DNA from: Adiantum capillus-veneris
Taxonomy: Eukaryota > Streptophyta > Polypodiopsida > Polypodiales > Pteridaceae
Assembly (NCBI GenBank): GCA_014529385.2
Contig: CM043952.1
Location: 151,369,057-151,433,056, forward strand
Reading direction: 5' to 3'
DNA: 64,000 nt
Position numbers and translations under genes: made by a program. The notes beneath the pieces are model-generated. The model did no database searches and was not told where the DNA came from. It saw nothing but the letters and a program-made list of their open reading frames with translations. Positions 1 through 11,569 of this stretch are shown one piece after another. How positions within the stretch are numbered: the stretch's first letter is position 1; the number at the start of each line of letters is the position of its first letter.

Positions 1-92
1 TCAATTGCAATTAATAATAACAACCATTTATAGCTAACTTGAGGACCTCCCTTCTTGATCAAGAAAAGAGAAACCTTGTGCTCTGATACCAA
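1..92 (-). mobile_element. Internal start of an LTR retrotransposon, with tRNA-Met primer binding site
   Basis: Read on the minus strand, positions 91-80 give TGGTATCAGAGC, complementary to the 3' end of plant initiator tRNA-Met and the usual primer binding site of plant LTR retrotransposons. It lies one base inside the ...TGTTACA end of the LTR at 93-2169. This identifies that LTR as the 5' LTR of a minus-strand element whose gag-pol body runs off the left edge of the window. No coding sequence is readable in the remaining 79 bases. Confidence 0.75.
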
Positions 93-286
93 TGTAACAT
101 TTAATGGTCTAGTAACTTGTGTGTAGCAGAAAATAGCATGAACATAGTGAGCATTTCATTAGAATAGATTCCTAATGAGCATAACAAGAGTGCTTGGGTG
201 GAGAGAGCAACAAAAAGCATAACACCTAGTTAGATAGGCATGAACAATACTTAAAAAGAGAGAGAAATTAAGCTATTGACAATAGT

Positions 287-739
287 CATTCGGCAAAATT
301 TGGACTCACAAAGGGGCCCTTTAAGGAGTTTGACTTTACCTCTCTCTACCAAAACGGGCGCATGGATAAATTTTTGCAAATAAACTCCAAAGTTGACGGA
401 GGTTTGAGAGTTAGAATGTCCTCTTCAAGCTCTATCTACTGATATATAGCACGCCATGATATTCCTCATATTTTAGAAGATTCTTTTTTTTTATTCACCT
501 ATGATGTGACAACTCTGTCAGAATCTAAGTGAATCAAAAAAAGAATCTTCTAAAATATGAGGAATCTCATGGCATGCTATATATCAGTGGATAGAGCTCG
601 AAGAGGACATTCTAATTGTCAAACCTCCGCCAACTTTGGAGTTTATTTGCAAAAATTTATCCATGCGCCCGTTTTGGTAGAGAGAGGTAAAGTCAAACTT
701 CTTACAGGGCCCCTTTGTGAGTCCAAATTTTGCCTAATG
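287..739. mobile_element. Foldback MITE, copy 1
   Basis: A 453-bp palindrome: the first ~215 bases are nearly the reverse complement of the last ~215, around a short loop near 500-535. The outer ends read CATTCGGCAAAATTTGGAC and, inverted, CATTAGGCAAAATTTGGAC. No protein is encoded; the small ORF in the right arm is just the arm in translation. The related LTR at about 12100-12135 lacks the element and reads straight through (CAATAG then AGGAC), so it serves as an empty site. A second copy is at 4396-4836. The transcript would fold into a long hairpin. The superfamily cannot be fixed because the target duplication is at most 2 bp here. Confidence 0.8.
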
Positions 740-1817
740 TGAGGACTGGATTTACATGGAGCTGGTCCCCCCTCCAAAAAGCTTTGTATTATAGGTTTCT
801 CCCATCAAGAGAGACATTTTGCAATACAATTCTTTGTGTTCCTTCAATGCTAGCGAGTGCAATGAAGATGGAAGCTTTAAGAACTAAGCAAAACACTTAT
901 AAAACACAACATCAATTCCCTCACGGTCTCAGACCCAAGACCTCACACACCTTCAAAGATGGTGAGAGCTGGCAGGGTATGAGAGTAGATAGAGAGGAAG
1001 AAGGAGTAGTCTTATGAGAAAGATGTACATCTCCTCACATAATCACTCATATTACCATATCATAGCTTAGTAATGAGCATGGTAGAGGAGATGAGCATGC
1101 ATTGAAGCTTGGCTCTTGGTTGGATTTGCATCACAAAGCCAAGAGTTGTTGGTGTAGGCCTCCCTTCTCACAAGCTTGGAGTCGGTGATAAGCTTTCCAT
1201 TAAACCTTGAGAAGGAGAGAGAGAGTCTTCTTGCTTCACACATGAGATTGTGTGAGTGTGTGTGTGTGATAATGACTTGACAAATTCAGCCCCCTCTTTC
1301 TCTTGGTCGGCCCTCATGGAATTTACTCATCTTGGCACATCATTGGACCTCTCCAGGCTTAGCAAATGAGAATTAAGTAGCATAAGTGATAGCCTTCTGA
1401 CATGTGTCCCCCTTTCCCCTTTTGTGAGAGATTTAGGTTGCAACTAAACTCTCATTGGACCCCTTTGTCTCCTAGCCAATAGGAATCAGGGAAGCCATTG
1501 GGCTGTTGAATGCTCATTGGACCCCTTGGGAGACTGTCCAATAGTCTTCTAGAGAGCTCAATTCTTATTGGTTCTTTTATTAAGTGTTTTTAAATTAATT
1601 AAACTAGATTTACTCTAGTTTAATTCTCATTGGTCCACCTCCATGGCCATCCAATAGGATTTGAGTACACCTTTTGGGCATCTAGGCTAGGGAGCTGGCA
1701 TGTGTCCCTCATTCCCTTTGTGTAAAGGAAGCTTGTGAGTTTTTGTGTGTGTGTTTCTCTCTCATCCCCTACTTTCAAGGCTCGCCCCCTCCTATGTAGG
1801 AAGCATGAAGAATTTTT

Positions 1818-1818
<1 letters not shown>

Positions 1819-1870
<52 letters not shown>
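1819..1870. repeat. (CA)n microsatellite
   Basis: An uninterrupted run of about 26 CA units inside the left-edge LTR. The apparent ORFs over it (Thr-His or Cys-Val runs) are translations of the tract and not genes. Confidence 0.95.
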
Positions 1871-1872
<2 letters not shown>

Positions 1873-2169
1873 GCATCCAATTTTACTAAGCTTGACCATT
1901 GGAAACAACCTTTGAATTTTGGAACCTTAGCATTTTGGAAGTCTTAATGGGCTGAACCTTAGGGTCTTTTAAGCCCATTGTTGCACATTGCTCTTTTGCA
2001 GATGGCCCCCCCTTTGGATCCCTATTTTCCCTACTTCGGATCCCTACTATGGCCGATCTGCCAGCTTAACCAATATTCTAGCTTTTTCTCCCCTAGCACT
2101 TCCCCATATTAAATGAACAGTTTAACATGAGAAATCACTTAGGAGAATTATATATTAGTTATTATAACA

Positions 2170-4020
2170 AGAACATTAGATAAGAATAGGTTTCCCTTCT
2201 CTATGCACTTTCATACCTCCAACATTTTTGGCAATAGTTGTCAAACCATGGAAGGAATTGTATCTATGGGGATTAAATGCATTCATTCCAAAAGGGCGAG
2301 ATGGTGTGTAAAAAGGGCTTGAGTTTTGGGCTGCCAGTGACATCAATGCCTCTTTATTGCCTTATTTTTCCTTATTAGTAAAATGAGCAAGAGGAGCAAT
2401 GCGGGGATAGAGGCAATAACAACCCTATTCCAATATGCCAAAATTTTGGGTAAGGGTTCAAGTGCCACATTCCGCCTTGATGTATACATAGCCCTCACAT
2501 TGTACTCCCTGTCTTGTACATGCTTTGGGTGATAGGCTTTTGAGCATCTGCAAAGGTCTCTTTGTACACATTATACAGTTGTTGTTTGTGATACACACAC
2601 ACACATACACACAGACCATGAGGGCTCACAACCCTGGTGACCATAAAGATGCACTCCCTCCCCCCCCCCCCAAAAGAGGGTGGCACCACCAAATACAATC
2701 TGCCCATAAGGAGGACATTGGGGCACATATGTAGGGTTTAGGAGGTTGGTTGACTAGCCACATAAAAAGCTCGACACAAAAATACTCCTAAAGGGATGCC
2801 CTATCAAGATCTCTTGCTAAGGCTTGCCATGGTCCTCTTCCGATTCTTTAGAAGAAAGCTTGCCCTATTGGAATTTGCGTAGGTTCTCTCCGTTTCCCTG
2901 CTAGGATTCGAGTACTCTTCATCCTCCCGCAAAAATGTAAACTGATCGGATCCTATGTAGGAGAAGAATCATTTGAGTTCTTATACCACTGTAATTGGCT
3001 TGGACACCCAAGCGGTAAATCAATAGCAATACACGAATAAAACCTGCAACAAATTGAACGGAGAGAGAGAGAGAGAGAGAGTTTCACTTTTAAATGCACT
3101 AGCCTCAAAGCTTGGAGCCCCTTTCGGTATCTCTTTTATATTGATTTGTACAAGGTATGACTGTCAAGGAGAGTGTGCTTTGCAATTTGCACGTTCTAGA
3201 GTGCTAGAGAGGTCTCCCAAGGCTCATATTTAAAGGCCCCATGCCCTAAAAGCATCAGATATAAAAGCTAGCATCCAAAATTAGAGATTTGGATTTTTAG
3301 GGATTTTTGGATTTTTAGGGAACTCTTACAGCCTCCACAATTTGCAGTGCAAATTTCAAGATGTTTGTACAATCATGCCACATCATCAATTTTTTTTGTC
3401 TTGGAACTTATTTCCTTCATTTGGCCACATATGGGCGGTTAAAATCATGTCCTCTCTAGTTAGTAGTCCATGTCATCACTTTGTAACACCTCGCAACAAA
3501 CTCAAAGTAGAGCACTATCAACCCCCTCTAAATGCAAAAATGCGGATTGGAGAGACTTCTCCAATGACAAAAATGTAGCCATAAGTCGCCATTCTACCGG
3601 CTGAAAAATATGTAGCTCAACCAGATCTTGATGCACTCTTGATCGCAAGATTGACATCGTCAAGCCATGGCCTTGATACCTGAAAGTGCAATGGAAGATG
3701 TGGTCGTCACCGAGTTTGACCATTGCAGGGTTGATCTGCAATTGCCACCAATCTGGCCCATAGCCATGGACATACTTTATTTGTAAGTGTTGAATGCATT
3801 GATATGATTGTTAATTTTGCACTGACCACTTGAGTAGCTACAGAAGATTCTGTTGCTTCTGAAGCTACAAATTCCGTGTAGGGCGCCCAGGAGAAGGGAA
3901 GCTGGCAAAGCATGTAGAGCGACCTCATAGCCTAGCGAAGGATGTAGATAAAGGAGGAAGGCTATCGATGCCTAGGATCTAGCAGAACATACAGGAAAGG
4001 TGGACACTCAAATGGCTCAT
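2170..4020. other. Unclassified repeat-derived DNA
   Basis: No convincing gene is visible. The stretch holds a short CA tract near 2595, a C run near 2660 and a short (GA)n tract at 3060-3081. An AT-rich stretch at 3285-3325 repeats the motif GGATTTTTAGGGA. ORFs under 80 codons occur on both strands, none with a recognisable domain. The sequence looks like non-coding or LTR-type transposon remains. Confidence 0.4.
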
Positions 4021-4163
4021 GCAAGTTAACTGAAGTTCATGCATGGTAGGTAGCAATCCATGCAAGTCAATTGGAATCCAAGCATGGCAGGTAGCAGTCC
4101 ATTCAAGTCAATTGGAGTCCAAGCATGGCAAGTGGTAGTCCATGCAAGGCAACTGGAGCGCAT
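4021..4163. repeat. 41-bp tandem repeat, about 3.5 copies
   Basis: Units at 4041-4081, 4082-4122 and 4123-4163 each start GCATGG and carry GTAG...TCCA.GCAAG..AA.TGGA; a partial unit precedes at 4021-4040. The units differ from each other at several sites, so the array is old. Further degenerate CATGGTAGG or CATGGGAG words continue to about 4275. Confidence 0.8.
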
Positions 4164-4395
4164 GCATGGGAGCTACATTTCAAGGATATCAAGTACCAAG
4201 CGACCCTAGTGAGAACCAATTTAAGCATAGCAGGAACCACGCAACCCTAGTGAAGGGCAGTTCAAGCATGGTAGGTGCATGGCTGTCCCAAAGCTTCCAT
4301 TTTTAGCCGAGCATCCACACACAGAGATGAGGAACCGGCCCCTTGTCCAAAACAGCCCATTAGAGGCTTAAATAGAAGAAGAAAATGCACACATT

Positions 4396-4836
4396 CATTA
4401 CGTGAAATTTGGACTCACAAAGGGGCCCCTTAAGGAGTTTGACTTTACCTCTCTCTACCAAAACGGGCGTATGGATAAATTTTTGCAAACAAACTCCAAA
4501 CTTGGTGGAGGTTTGACAGTTAGAATGTCCTCTTCAAGCTCTATCTACTGATATATAGCATGTCATGAGATTCCTCATATTTTAGAAGATTCTTTTTTTT
4601 ATTCACTTAGGTTCGGACATCATAGGTGAATCAAAAAAAGAATCTTCTAAAATATGAGGAAACTCATGGCGTGCTATATATCAATAGATAGAGCTTGAAT
4701 AGGACATTCTAATTGTCAAATCTCCACCAACTTTGGAGTTTGTTTGCAAAAATTTATCCATGCGTCCATTTTGGTAGAGAGAGGTAAAGTCAAACTGCTT
4801 AAAGGGCCCCTTTGTGAGTCCAAATTTCACCTAATG
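4396..4836. mobile_element. Foldback MITE, copy 2
   Basis: A 441-bp palindrome closely similar over its full length to the element at 287-739: the same arm sequence with scattered substitutions, and a shorter loop near 4600-4625. The ends are CATTACGTGAAATTTGGAC and, inverted, CATTAGGTGAAATTTGGAC. The two copies in one window show a dispersed family. No coding capacity is seen. A (CT)n tract begins 30 bp beyond the right end. Confidence 0.8.
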
Positions 4837-4864
4837 TGGCACTTGGATTTTGTGTGAACACGTG

Positions 4865-4943
<79 letters not shown>
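4865..4943. repeat. (CT)n microsatellite
   Basis: About 39 uninterrupted CT units, immediately right of the second MITE copy. Confidence 0.95.
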
Positions 4944-4946
<3 letters not shown>

Positions 4947-5358
4947 AGCAGGAGCCATCTCTCATGAGCATTGTACCATAACTCTTTACATTAATAAAAC
5001 AAATACCAAAAGGGGCACCTTTTCAAGGGCCAACACCACATAGGGGGAGGAACTCCACCTCTCCATCCTCGCCGATCCCATCTCTACCTCTCTGCCGCTT
5101 TGTCTCCTAATTACTTTGTTTAAGACCTACATTATCTATGTGCTGAAATTTTGGTTTTCAAGGCTGAAATTTTTTGTTTTGTTGTCCCGCACTGCCTCGG
5201 TAGAGCTGCCCCACACAACCTAGCTAAGTCTTGCAAAACCTCCATTGGCATCTTCTTGTTGAAATACATTGTTGTCACTACACAACATTGTTTTGGGTTT
5301 CTCAATGATTACACCACCTGAGTTCCTTCACTTTTCAGATGGAGAGAAAGAGAGACAG

Positions 5359-5361
<3 letters not shown>

Positions 5362-5412
<51 letters not shown>
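5362..5412. repeat. (GA)n microsatellite
   Basis: About 25 GA units near the 5' end of the LINE relic. The Arg-Glu repeat ORF over it is not a gene. Confidence 0.95.
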
Positions 5413-5415
<3 letters not shown>

Positions 5416-7480
5416 TAACATCATCGACTGCTACCCTTGGTCAGTTCTTGCTCCATGGTGGCTACCACACCTGCACCGGGCATCTCATGACTGCCCACAT
5501 ACCCTTCATGTGGACATATGACCTGACCATGGAGGACCTAGCTAGTATCGAGGTAGGCACTAGACATTATATGGAATGAACATTGGCTGGTTCGGTGCAT
5601 GGTGGGCCTCTTCCCCTCATGTGATACAGTTCGGAAGTGGCTTTAGTCTACACTCGGTGGCTCTGAGGGTAGCATCTTGGATCTCATGCTGGGCATGGCA
5701 TCTTTCAGGTTCAGCTTTGAGACGACCGTTGTACCGAGTCTCTCTCCAATCGCTCTCCTATTGTGGCTAGGATGCTGCTGTTGATTTTAGAGCGTTGGAC
5801 ATTAGACTTCAACATTGAGGAGTTTGAGCGCTAGCAACGGATCCCTTGTTTTTTGGTGACTCTTTCCTTTCCATCTCTCCCAGTACACCTTTTCAGTTGT
5901 CTTACTAGCGTAGCCCAGGTGGGGCCTGGTTACACTAGGTACATTGGCTATGAAGATTGGCACACCACGGATACATAGAGGACTATTACAGTCTACCACC
6001 GGTTCGATCATACTACCTCGTTCCCTCGCACCATGTGAGTATGATTGGAGTCGGCAGTATAGTCTCCACATTGCGATTCTCTTCTGACTACTTTGGTTCT
6101 TGGTTTAAAGTTGCTCGCTCCTTTGCTCCAGAACAACTCCTACACCCACTACCACATGATGAGGATGCGCTTCCATTAGCTCTTGTTCCTCGGCTTTGGC
6201 CAAGGATCAAGAGGGATCTTCAATCTTGTAGCCATTGACACGGTTGATGTATGCACTTGAGGTTTCATGTTAAACATTGTTTGTAACAAGGATTTTGTCA
6301 CTTGGAATGTCAATAGATTGCATCTCACTAGCATCAATGGCCTAAGATAGAATTTTCTTCACAAAGATTTGTGCTCTCATGTAGATTGAGATGTGGATAT
6401 ACTTCTTGTGTAGGAGCATAAGCTATGTATGGACAGTTACCATACATATGGCAAGTTGTTACTTGGGGATTCTCACACATTTTGGGAAACTATGATTGGC
6501 CAGTAGTATTCTAGCAGTGGTGTTTGCATTTTTGTGGGACCCTATTGGCATCATTGTGTACGCACCCATGGTACACTGATACTTGGTAGAGCAATGTGGA
6601 TCACTCTAGAGATTGATGACTCTTTGATTGGTGTGATGTGTATCTATACCTCCATGTTAGCTCAGGAGATACTTGAGCTTTGGCAACAGATTGTGAATGT
6701 ATTGCCTACTGTGGATTCATGGGTTGTTGGACCATTTGTAGCACCATGCAAGAAAGATGCTTGGGAAAGATTCCTTTTTGCAGTTTCTAACACACATGCT
6801 TGGTATATTCCGTCTGTGACTCGCAATCCATAGTCCATAATTTTTGTGGTGTTTCAGGAGACAGTCAGATCATTTGCTAGAGCAACTAGATAGATTTTAC
6901 ATTGTCACATGGGCAACCTCTCATGGTGGGACAGTTATGATTTGGCTTGCTACAGTGCTCTCTAATCATGCCCGAGTTCTTTTTTATTGAGATTTGAGAC
7001 TTCCTCTATGCCTAGACGAGGATCGCGCACACCTGACTTGGTGTTACACGATGCTTCATTGTCTCGAATAATTAAGGATATTTGGACATGCATTGGTTTT
7101 GCAGATCCCGCGTCCCATCTGGCTACATGTATCATTGCCTCCTCCCAGGTTTGTAGATAGATAGCTGCAGAGAGGTTTCGAGGCTTGTTTAGCATGAAAC
7201 ATGAGTTACATTGTGGGGAGGGAGAGGGAGTATTACCTTGGTGAGACTTTGTGGTAGCAGTTACAAATATACAAGGCAGAGAGTGAATTGGCCTACATGT
7301 ACCTTGCTAAGGGGATTGAGCTATGCAGGGTAGAGAGGGGGATTGACTTAAATGTAACTTGGGAGGGAGAGGGAGTTTTTCTACACAAATTGTGGTCAAA
7401 GAATGTAGAAGCTGACATTCTCCTTATGTCAGAATTTATGGTGAGCCCTCAGTGCAATATTTCATACTTGATTTGAGTGA
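5400..7480 (+). pseudogene. LINE (L1-like) relic, endonuclease region
   Basis: A degenerate non-LTR retrotransposon on the plus strand. The clearest part is the apurinic-type endonuclease at about 6500-6930. There the reading frame gives GTLILGRAMWITLE, then SLIGVMCIYTS, then ELWQQIVNVLPTVDSWVVG, then AWERFLFAVSNTHAWYIPS. These match the second half of plant L1 endonucleases. The expected GDFN after SWVVG is lost. The weaker stretch at 5400-6240 is in the place of ORF1. The linker toward the reverse transcriptase runs to about 7480 with several stops, and no reverse transcriptase follows. The same subfamily forms the larger minus-strand LINE at 9.9-26.8 kb. Confidence 0.6.
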
Positions 7481-7489
7481 CATTTGGAG

Positions 7490-8700
7490 GAGAGAATAGT
7501 TGCAACTAAAGACTCCATGGGTGCATTCGGTTTAATGATGGTTGGTAGAATGAAGATGTATAATCAAGCTTTTTGAATATGAAGCGGTGATGACCATGCA
7601 AAAGTTGAAGCTAAAGCCAAGTGACCTTTGCAGATTGACAGGCATTCAATCCATGGGCTGGGAACTTGTGATTCAATCTTTGATCTCTTAATTTAGTGTT
7701 GCATCTGTGCCACCACCTCTCCAGCTTCGATAGAGAGAGCTACAATCTTATGCTTCAAGATATTCAAGAGATTTAACTTTGTCTATGCTAGGGAAGGTAG
7801 ACATTTACAATGTAAAAAGGCGAAAGAAAATGAAGGAAAATCTTGTAATCTAAGGGCTCAAACAAGATAGATCTTCAGTCTCTTCTTAAATAGTGTGCAT
7901 ATAGCTATAACTAAAGAATGCTGCATTAATATGCAAGAAGCCTAGTTGGAAGAGTTTGACATTAAAAATAGAGTAAAATCAATATGGTGCACAAACATCA
8001 GAAAGAATTTTCCTCAAGGGAAGGTCAATGAAGATGAGAAGATCGTAGGTGAAAAAATTGTAACAGATAGATGTTGTGTGAATGTTGTGTGAGTATTCAT
8101 CATAAAAAGTGAGGCTTGTTAGGATAGGATGTGGGTATCGATAAGCTACAAGAGTGGTATGTAAGTCATCATGGAGGTTCAAGGAGGCATCGTGGAGAAA
8201 TCATTTTCAGTGGAATGCACTTTTGGGGACGGCCAAAAAAGGGGCTAGGGATGAGGGAGGGCCATACTGAGGACGCCTTGCAGGGGACAGGGTGGCGGGC
8301 TGTAAATTGGGACACCAAGGGGGTGGAAAGGGACATTGTGGGGACGGTTGGGACGACCATCCAGGGGCGGTTCTGATTCTTCTTCTACAGAGGACCTGAT
8401 CCTTTCTGCAGCACGCATGGGTTCTTGTGGGAAATCCGATAGAGACGACACTCCTCCGATGGCTAATTTGCCGGGAGATGAAGAAAAGCTAAAACCCAGT
8501 AGGGGAATAGAGAAAACTAACAAAGATTTCAATGGGAATATGCCTTCTTCCAAGGAGTCGAGAGATTTTGGAAAATTTTTGGTGGGGAATCTTGACAGAA
8601 CACAGTAAAAAACGATAACTGCAGGTTGACACGCGAGAAGATATATCAAGTACTCCGAGGACCCAAAATATGTAATCATCTGCAGAATTACCCACTTGAT
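7490..8700. other. Unclassified stretch with no clear gene
   Basis: The segment 8165-8610 is GC-richer than its surroundings and opens a plus-strand frame (8336-8608) and overlapping minus-strand frames of up to 154 codons. None contains a domain I recognise. It may be the 5' part of another LINE copy, because the purine-rich and Ser/Lys-rich content resembles LINE ORF1 leaders, but this is a guess. Confidence 0.3.
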
Positions 8701-8714
8701 GAGATTCACTCTAG

Positions 8715-9267
8715 ATGGCGAGAGGCCATCAATTCTCCTCTCAAGTCGGTTATGAACTAGAAAGCAAAGCCGAGTGCAGAAAAGAAAAATTTGTACTCGC
8801 AGAAAGAGTTTTGGGATACCTTTTTGCCAGTGGAGGATTCTCGTTCCAGAAAATTACTTTGAAGGACCAGATTGGGCAGTTTTGTTGTGGATTGCCAAAA
8901 GAGATTTCACAATATTGTCTGCAAAAGAAGTCTCACTCCATTCATGGACTTATGGGACATGCCAAGCAAGGTTTTAGTATACATGCTGGCTCATTGTTTG
9001 CAAAACTCCATTCAAAGACTTATGGGACATGCCAAGAAAGGTTTTCGTGTGCATGCTAGCTCATTGACCTATCCTATGGACAAGCCAGTTTCCACCTCAA
9101 AGAGGCAAGAGTCTTCCAAGGAAGAGCCAGAACCAAGGGAACTAGATGATAATTCATCAGAGAGTTCCAAAGAAGTAAGAGAATCAGTTGATAGTTCATC
9201 GGAGAGTTTCATAGAAGCAAGGGAATCAATTGATGGTTCATCAGAGAACTCCGATAATTCAGATTGA
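8715..9267 (+). CDS. Unrecognised small ORFs with an acidic Ser/Glu-rich tail
   Basis: Two overlapping plus-strand frames cover this stretch. One (8715-9059) starts with ATG and ends after a duplicated segment. The other (8872-9267) reads on to a tail made mostly of Ser, Glu and Asp with a repeated SSES/REs pattern. DNA at 8938-9065 is a tandem duplication of about 67 bp containing CTTATGGGACATGCCAAG twice. The tail also contains an older internal duplication. No domain is recognised. It could be the C-terminal end of a transposon protein or a decayed gene exon. Two frames separated by a duplication suggest it is not intact. Confidence 0.3.
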
Positions 9268-9885
9268 GGTGCCAGTGGACAGGTAGGCCAATGGGGCTAT
9301 CAATAGGTCACAATGCACAAGAAAAGAATAAAAAAATAAGCTAGGTCCAGCAAATAATTTGGTTAAGCGCACTTTTTGGCTCTCGGTGCAAAGTGAATGG
9401 GGGGAAGAGGAACTCGCAGATTCGCTTCAATTTTGAGATGTACCTTGAGGCATTTGGATTATTAGCAATGTCTATTCTGAAAGTTACTGATGAATGAGTT
9501 AGTTGAATCTGCTGCGGTGCAGACTGCACAAGAGGGGAGCCACTCCATTCTTTTGTCACAGATTGCCTCGATTGAATAAAGCCACTAAGTTCTCCTTGAG
9601 ATTTTAGGGATATTGACAAGCTGATAGTATTTTGTGGAATGACTTAATAAAAATATGTACATTGAATTGGAAATTTCCTAGATTGAACATGCTCTTTCAT
9701 GTGTGTATAGTTAGAGTATGTGATGAAACGATGAAATGTATGCAGCATTTTATCTGATAAACTTAGTACATCCAGACATCTGTTAGAGATCAGTGAGATC
9801 TGGATTTGATGGCTAAGTGAACGTGAAATGAATGTTACTCTAGTGCATCAAGATTTCTATCTAGATAAGATGACTAGGTACCGCA
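9268..9885. other. Non-coding stretch left of the LINE 3' end
   Basis: No gene is supported. Positions about 9835-9880 contain the words GTGCATCAAGATTTCT and CTAG.T.AGATGA, which recur at 27170-27205 and, inverted, near 58260-58380. This is a fragment of another dispersed repeat. Confidence 0.4.
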
Positions 9886-10967
9886 TTTTTTTTTCAAGAA
9901 AAAGATCCTCCCATTAGTTAAAAAATTGTGCAATGGGCTACAGTCTGTCCCTACTAGAGAGGGCTACATCAACATGTGGGGAGACTCCCAGAATGAAAAA
10001 CAAGATATGTACAAGGATGGCTAAATTAGTAAATGGGAGGAGGAAACAACCACATTGGTGGACGATAGTGCCATCTAGGCATGCCATGAACCATGGTAAA
10101 GAAGGGTCCTGGATGCCACAATCTCAAGAAGACCTCGTGGTGCTCACGCATGGGATCAGAGCTACCCTGAAGTCTCTCAAATTGGACCCTGAGTGTATGG
10201 ACCAGCTCCAGTCAGATGTCGCAAAGAGTCTCCTCCGGTGGAACAGGTCGAGATTCAAAGATGCAAAAACAGTGGGCTCGCCAGATGAACCACAATGTCA
10301 GGCCGCAGATGAGCTCGCAACACCACTCTCTATCACTGATCCACTCTTGAGGGACAAGCTCTGTGGATGGTTCGAGCCTAGGCCGGGCCCCCTGGATCAC
10401 TATCATCTTGCTAACTGAAGCCATCTCAAAGAAAAGCGTTGGGCCCGTGAGTGTGGATCAGGCTGCAGCACCCCAAGTGTACTAACTGGATATAGACAGC
10501 ATGCATCAGTCGAAGAATCCACAGCCAAACCTGTTGTGTCATGGTACAATCCCACAGACGGAGACGCCGAGTCTCAAGTGGGTGGTCACAAACCGCACAT
10601 GTTGTCGAGAAGCCACTGTGCATCACCACCCAACTGTAGTAGCTCGATGTACAACTAGCCACTGAAACATGGTGACTATCCTCGTCTTTTGGCTATCCCA
10701 CAAGCGCTCCCAAAACCTTGCCAAGAAATTGAACGTGAGACCCTCCTCTTGCGAATGAATTGCTGCAGCAAGACGAGCCTCTCTCCGCACTGCTAGTATG
10801 TGGCGACTCGGCCTAGCTATGTAGAAGGGGGTCCCCAAGTGATTGGCAAAAGTGAAGGGAATCCACTAAAATCACTCCCCCAGGTCCCATTGCACTCGTA
10901 CCAAAGGACGGCTCTCCCAAGCCCAAAGCCACCAGTTTCTTAACTCAAGACCAATTGGGTTGGGGTC
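9886..10967 (-). pseudogene. LINE 3' part: C-terminal RT region and zinc-binding domain
   Basis: Read on the minus strand from 10967 down, the frames give WWLWAWESRPLVRVQWDLG, then a FQWLVVHRA block. Next comes a zf-RVT-type segment with C..C..PLETRRLRLWDC and VWLWILRL, followed by LTLWFIWRAHCFCIF and PPEETLCDIWLELVHTLR. These are the standard C-terminal blocks of plant L1-type ORF2 proteins. Stops and frame changes are present. A short T run at about 9884-9893 may be the remains of the poly(A) tail. The upstream part of the same LINE resumes at 21845, the other side of the gypsy insertion. Confidence 0.7.
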
Positions 10968-11560
10968 TGTCATAAAATCTAATATCTAGCTTTACCAAAT
11001 GATTTTCTCATATTAAACGGATCATTTAATATGGGAATATAAAAGGGGAACAAGAGTTAGGATATAGATATGTGCTTCTATACCTATCTCAACAAGGGAC
11101 CAAAAGGAGAGATGGTTGCATCTCAATAGGGGTCCAAAAGAAGATGGTCTACCAAAGACCAATGTGCCATAAGTGCTTCTAGACTTATCTCAACAGGGGA
11201 CCAAGAGGAGAGATGGTTACATCTCAATAGGGGTCCAAAAACAAGATGGTCTACCAAAAAGCAATGAGCAGATAATGGAGCTTAAAAGACCTTAGGGTTA
11301 GCTTCATTAAAGACCTCCTAAGGTTAGTGTTAAAAGTCCTCAGACCTAGGACCTTTAGGTACTTTAGACCTTAGGCAATCTAGGCATGTGCTTGAGGTGC
11401 TTGTCGTGCTTGATGACAAGGTGCTTGAGGTGCTTGTCATAGTTATTGACTAAGGTGCTTGAGGTTCTTGATGACCAAGGTGCTTGAGGTGTTCAAGGCA
11501 GAGGCAAGCCTTAAAGGTAGGGGCATGAGAGAGAACACTCACATACACACTCAAGGCAAG
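10968..11560 (+). repeat. Truncated 5' LTR of the outer gypsy element
   Basis: It matches the start of the 3' LTR at 20525-20650 and, more distantly, the nested-element LTR read on the minus strand from 13342. It contains a tandem duplication of about 101 bp (11072-11172, 11173-11270) absent from the other LTRs. Near 11385-11510 there is a run of AAGGTGCTTGAGGTGCTTG-like repeats. The LTR does not reach a CA end. It grades into protease coding sequence, so the 3' part of the LTR, the primer site and gag have been deleted. Confidence 0.6.
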
Positions 11561-11569
11561 CCCAAGACT

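Larger units (their letters stand above)
93..2169 (-). mobile_element. 5' LTR of a Ty3/gypsy-like retrotransposon, interrupted by a MITE
   Basis: Read on the minus strand it begins TGTTATAAT at 2169 and ends TGTTACA at 93, the canonical TG...CA of an LTR, and is followed by the tRNA-Met primer site. Long stretches resemble the LTR at 11916-13342: the segment around 731-1260, the end-proximal segment at 160-285, and the first 60 bases at the 2169 end. It belongs to the same LTR family as the two gypsy elements at 11-22 kb. A foldback element (286-741) and a (CA)n tract (1819-1870) lie inside it. Without the foldback element the LTR is about 1.6 kb. The partner 3' LTR is outside the window. Confidence 0.7.

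Noticed and set aside
557-742. 61-codon ORF in the right arm of the first MITE
   Set aside because: It is part of a palindromic arm, and the left arm would encode its antisense; the second copy does not keep the frame.
5339-5521. ORF with long Arg-Glu repeat; similar RE, SL, TH and CV repeat ORFs at most microsatellites
   Set aside because: These are translations of (GA)n, (CT)n or (CA)n tracts and have no conserved sequence outside the tract.
8245-8709. 154-codon minus-strand ORF
   Set aside because: It overlaps other open frames on both strands in a compositionally biased stretch and shows no domain.
9933-10418. 161-codon plus-strand ORF
   Set aside because: It is antisense to readable LINE blocks (WFIWRA, WLELVHTLR) on the minus strand.
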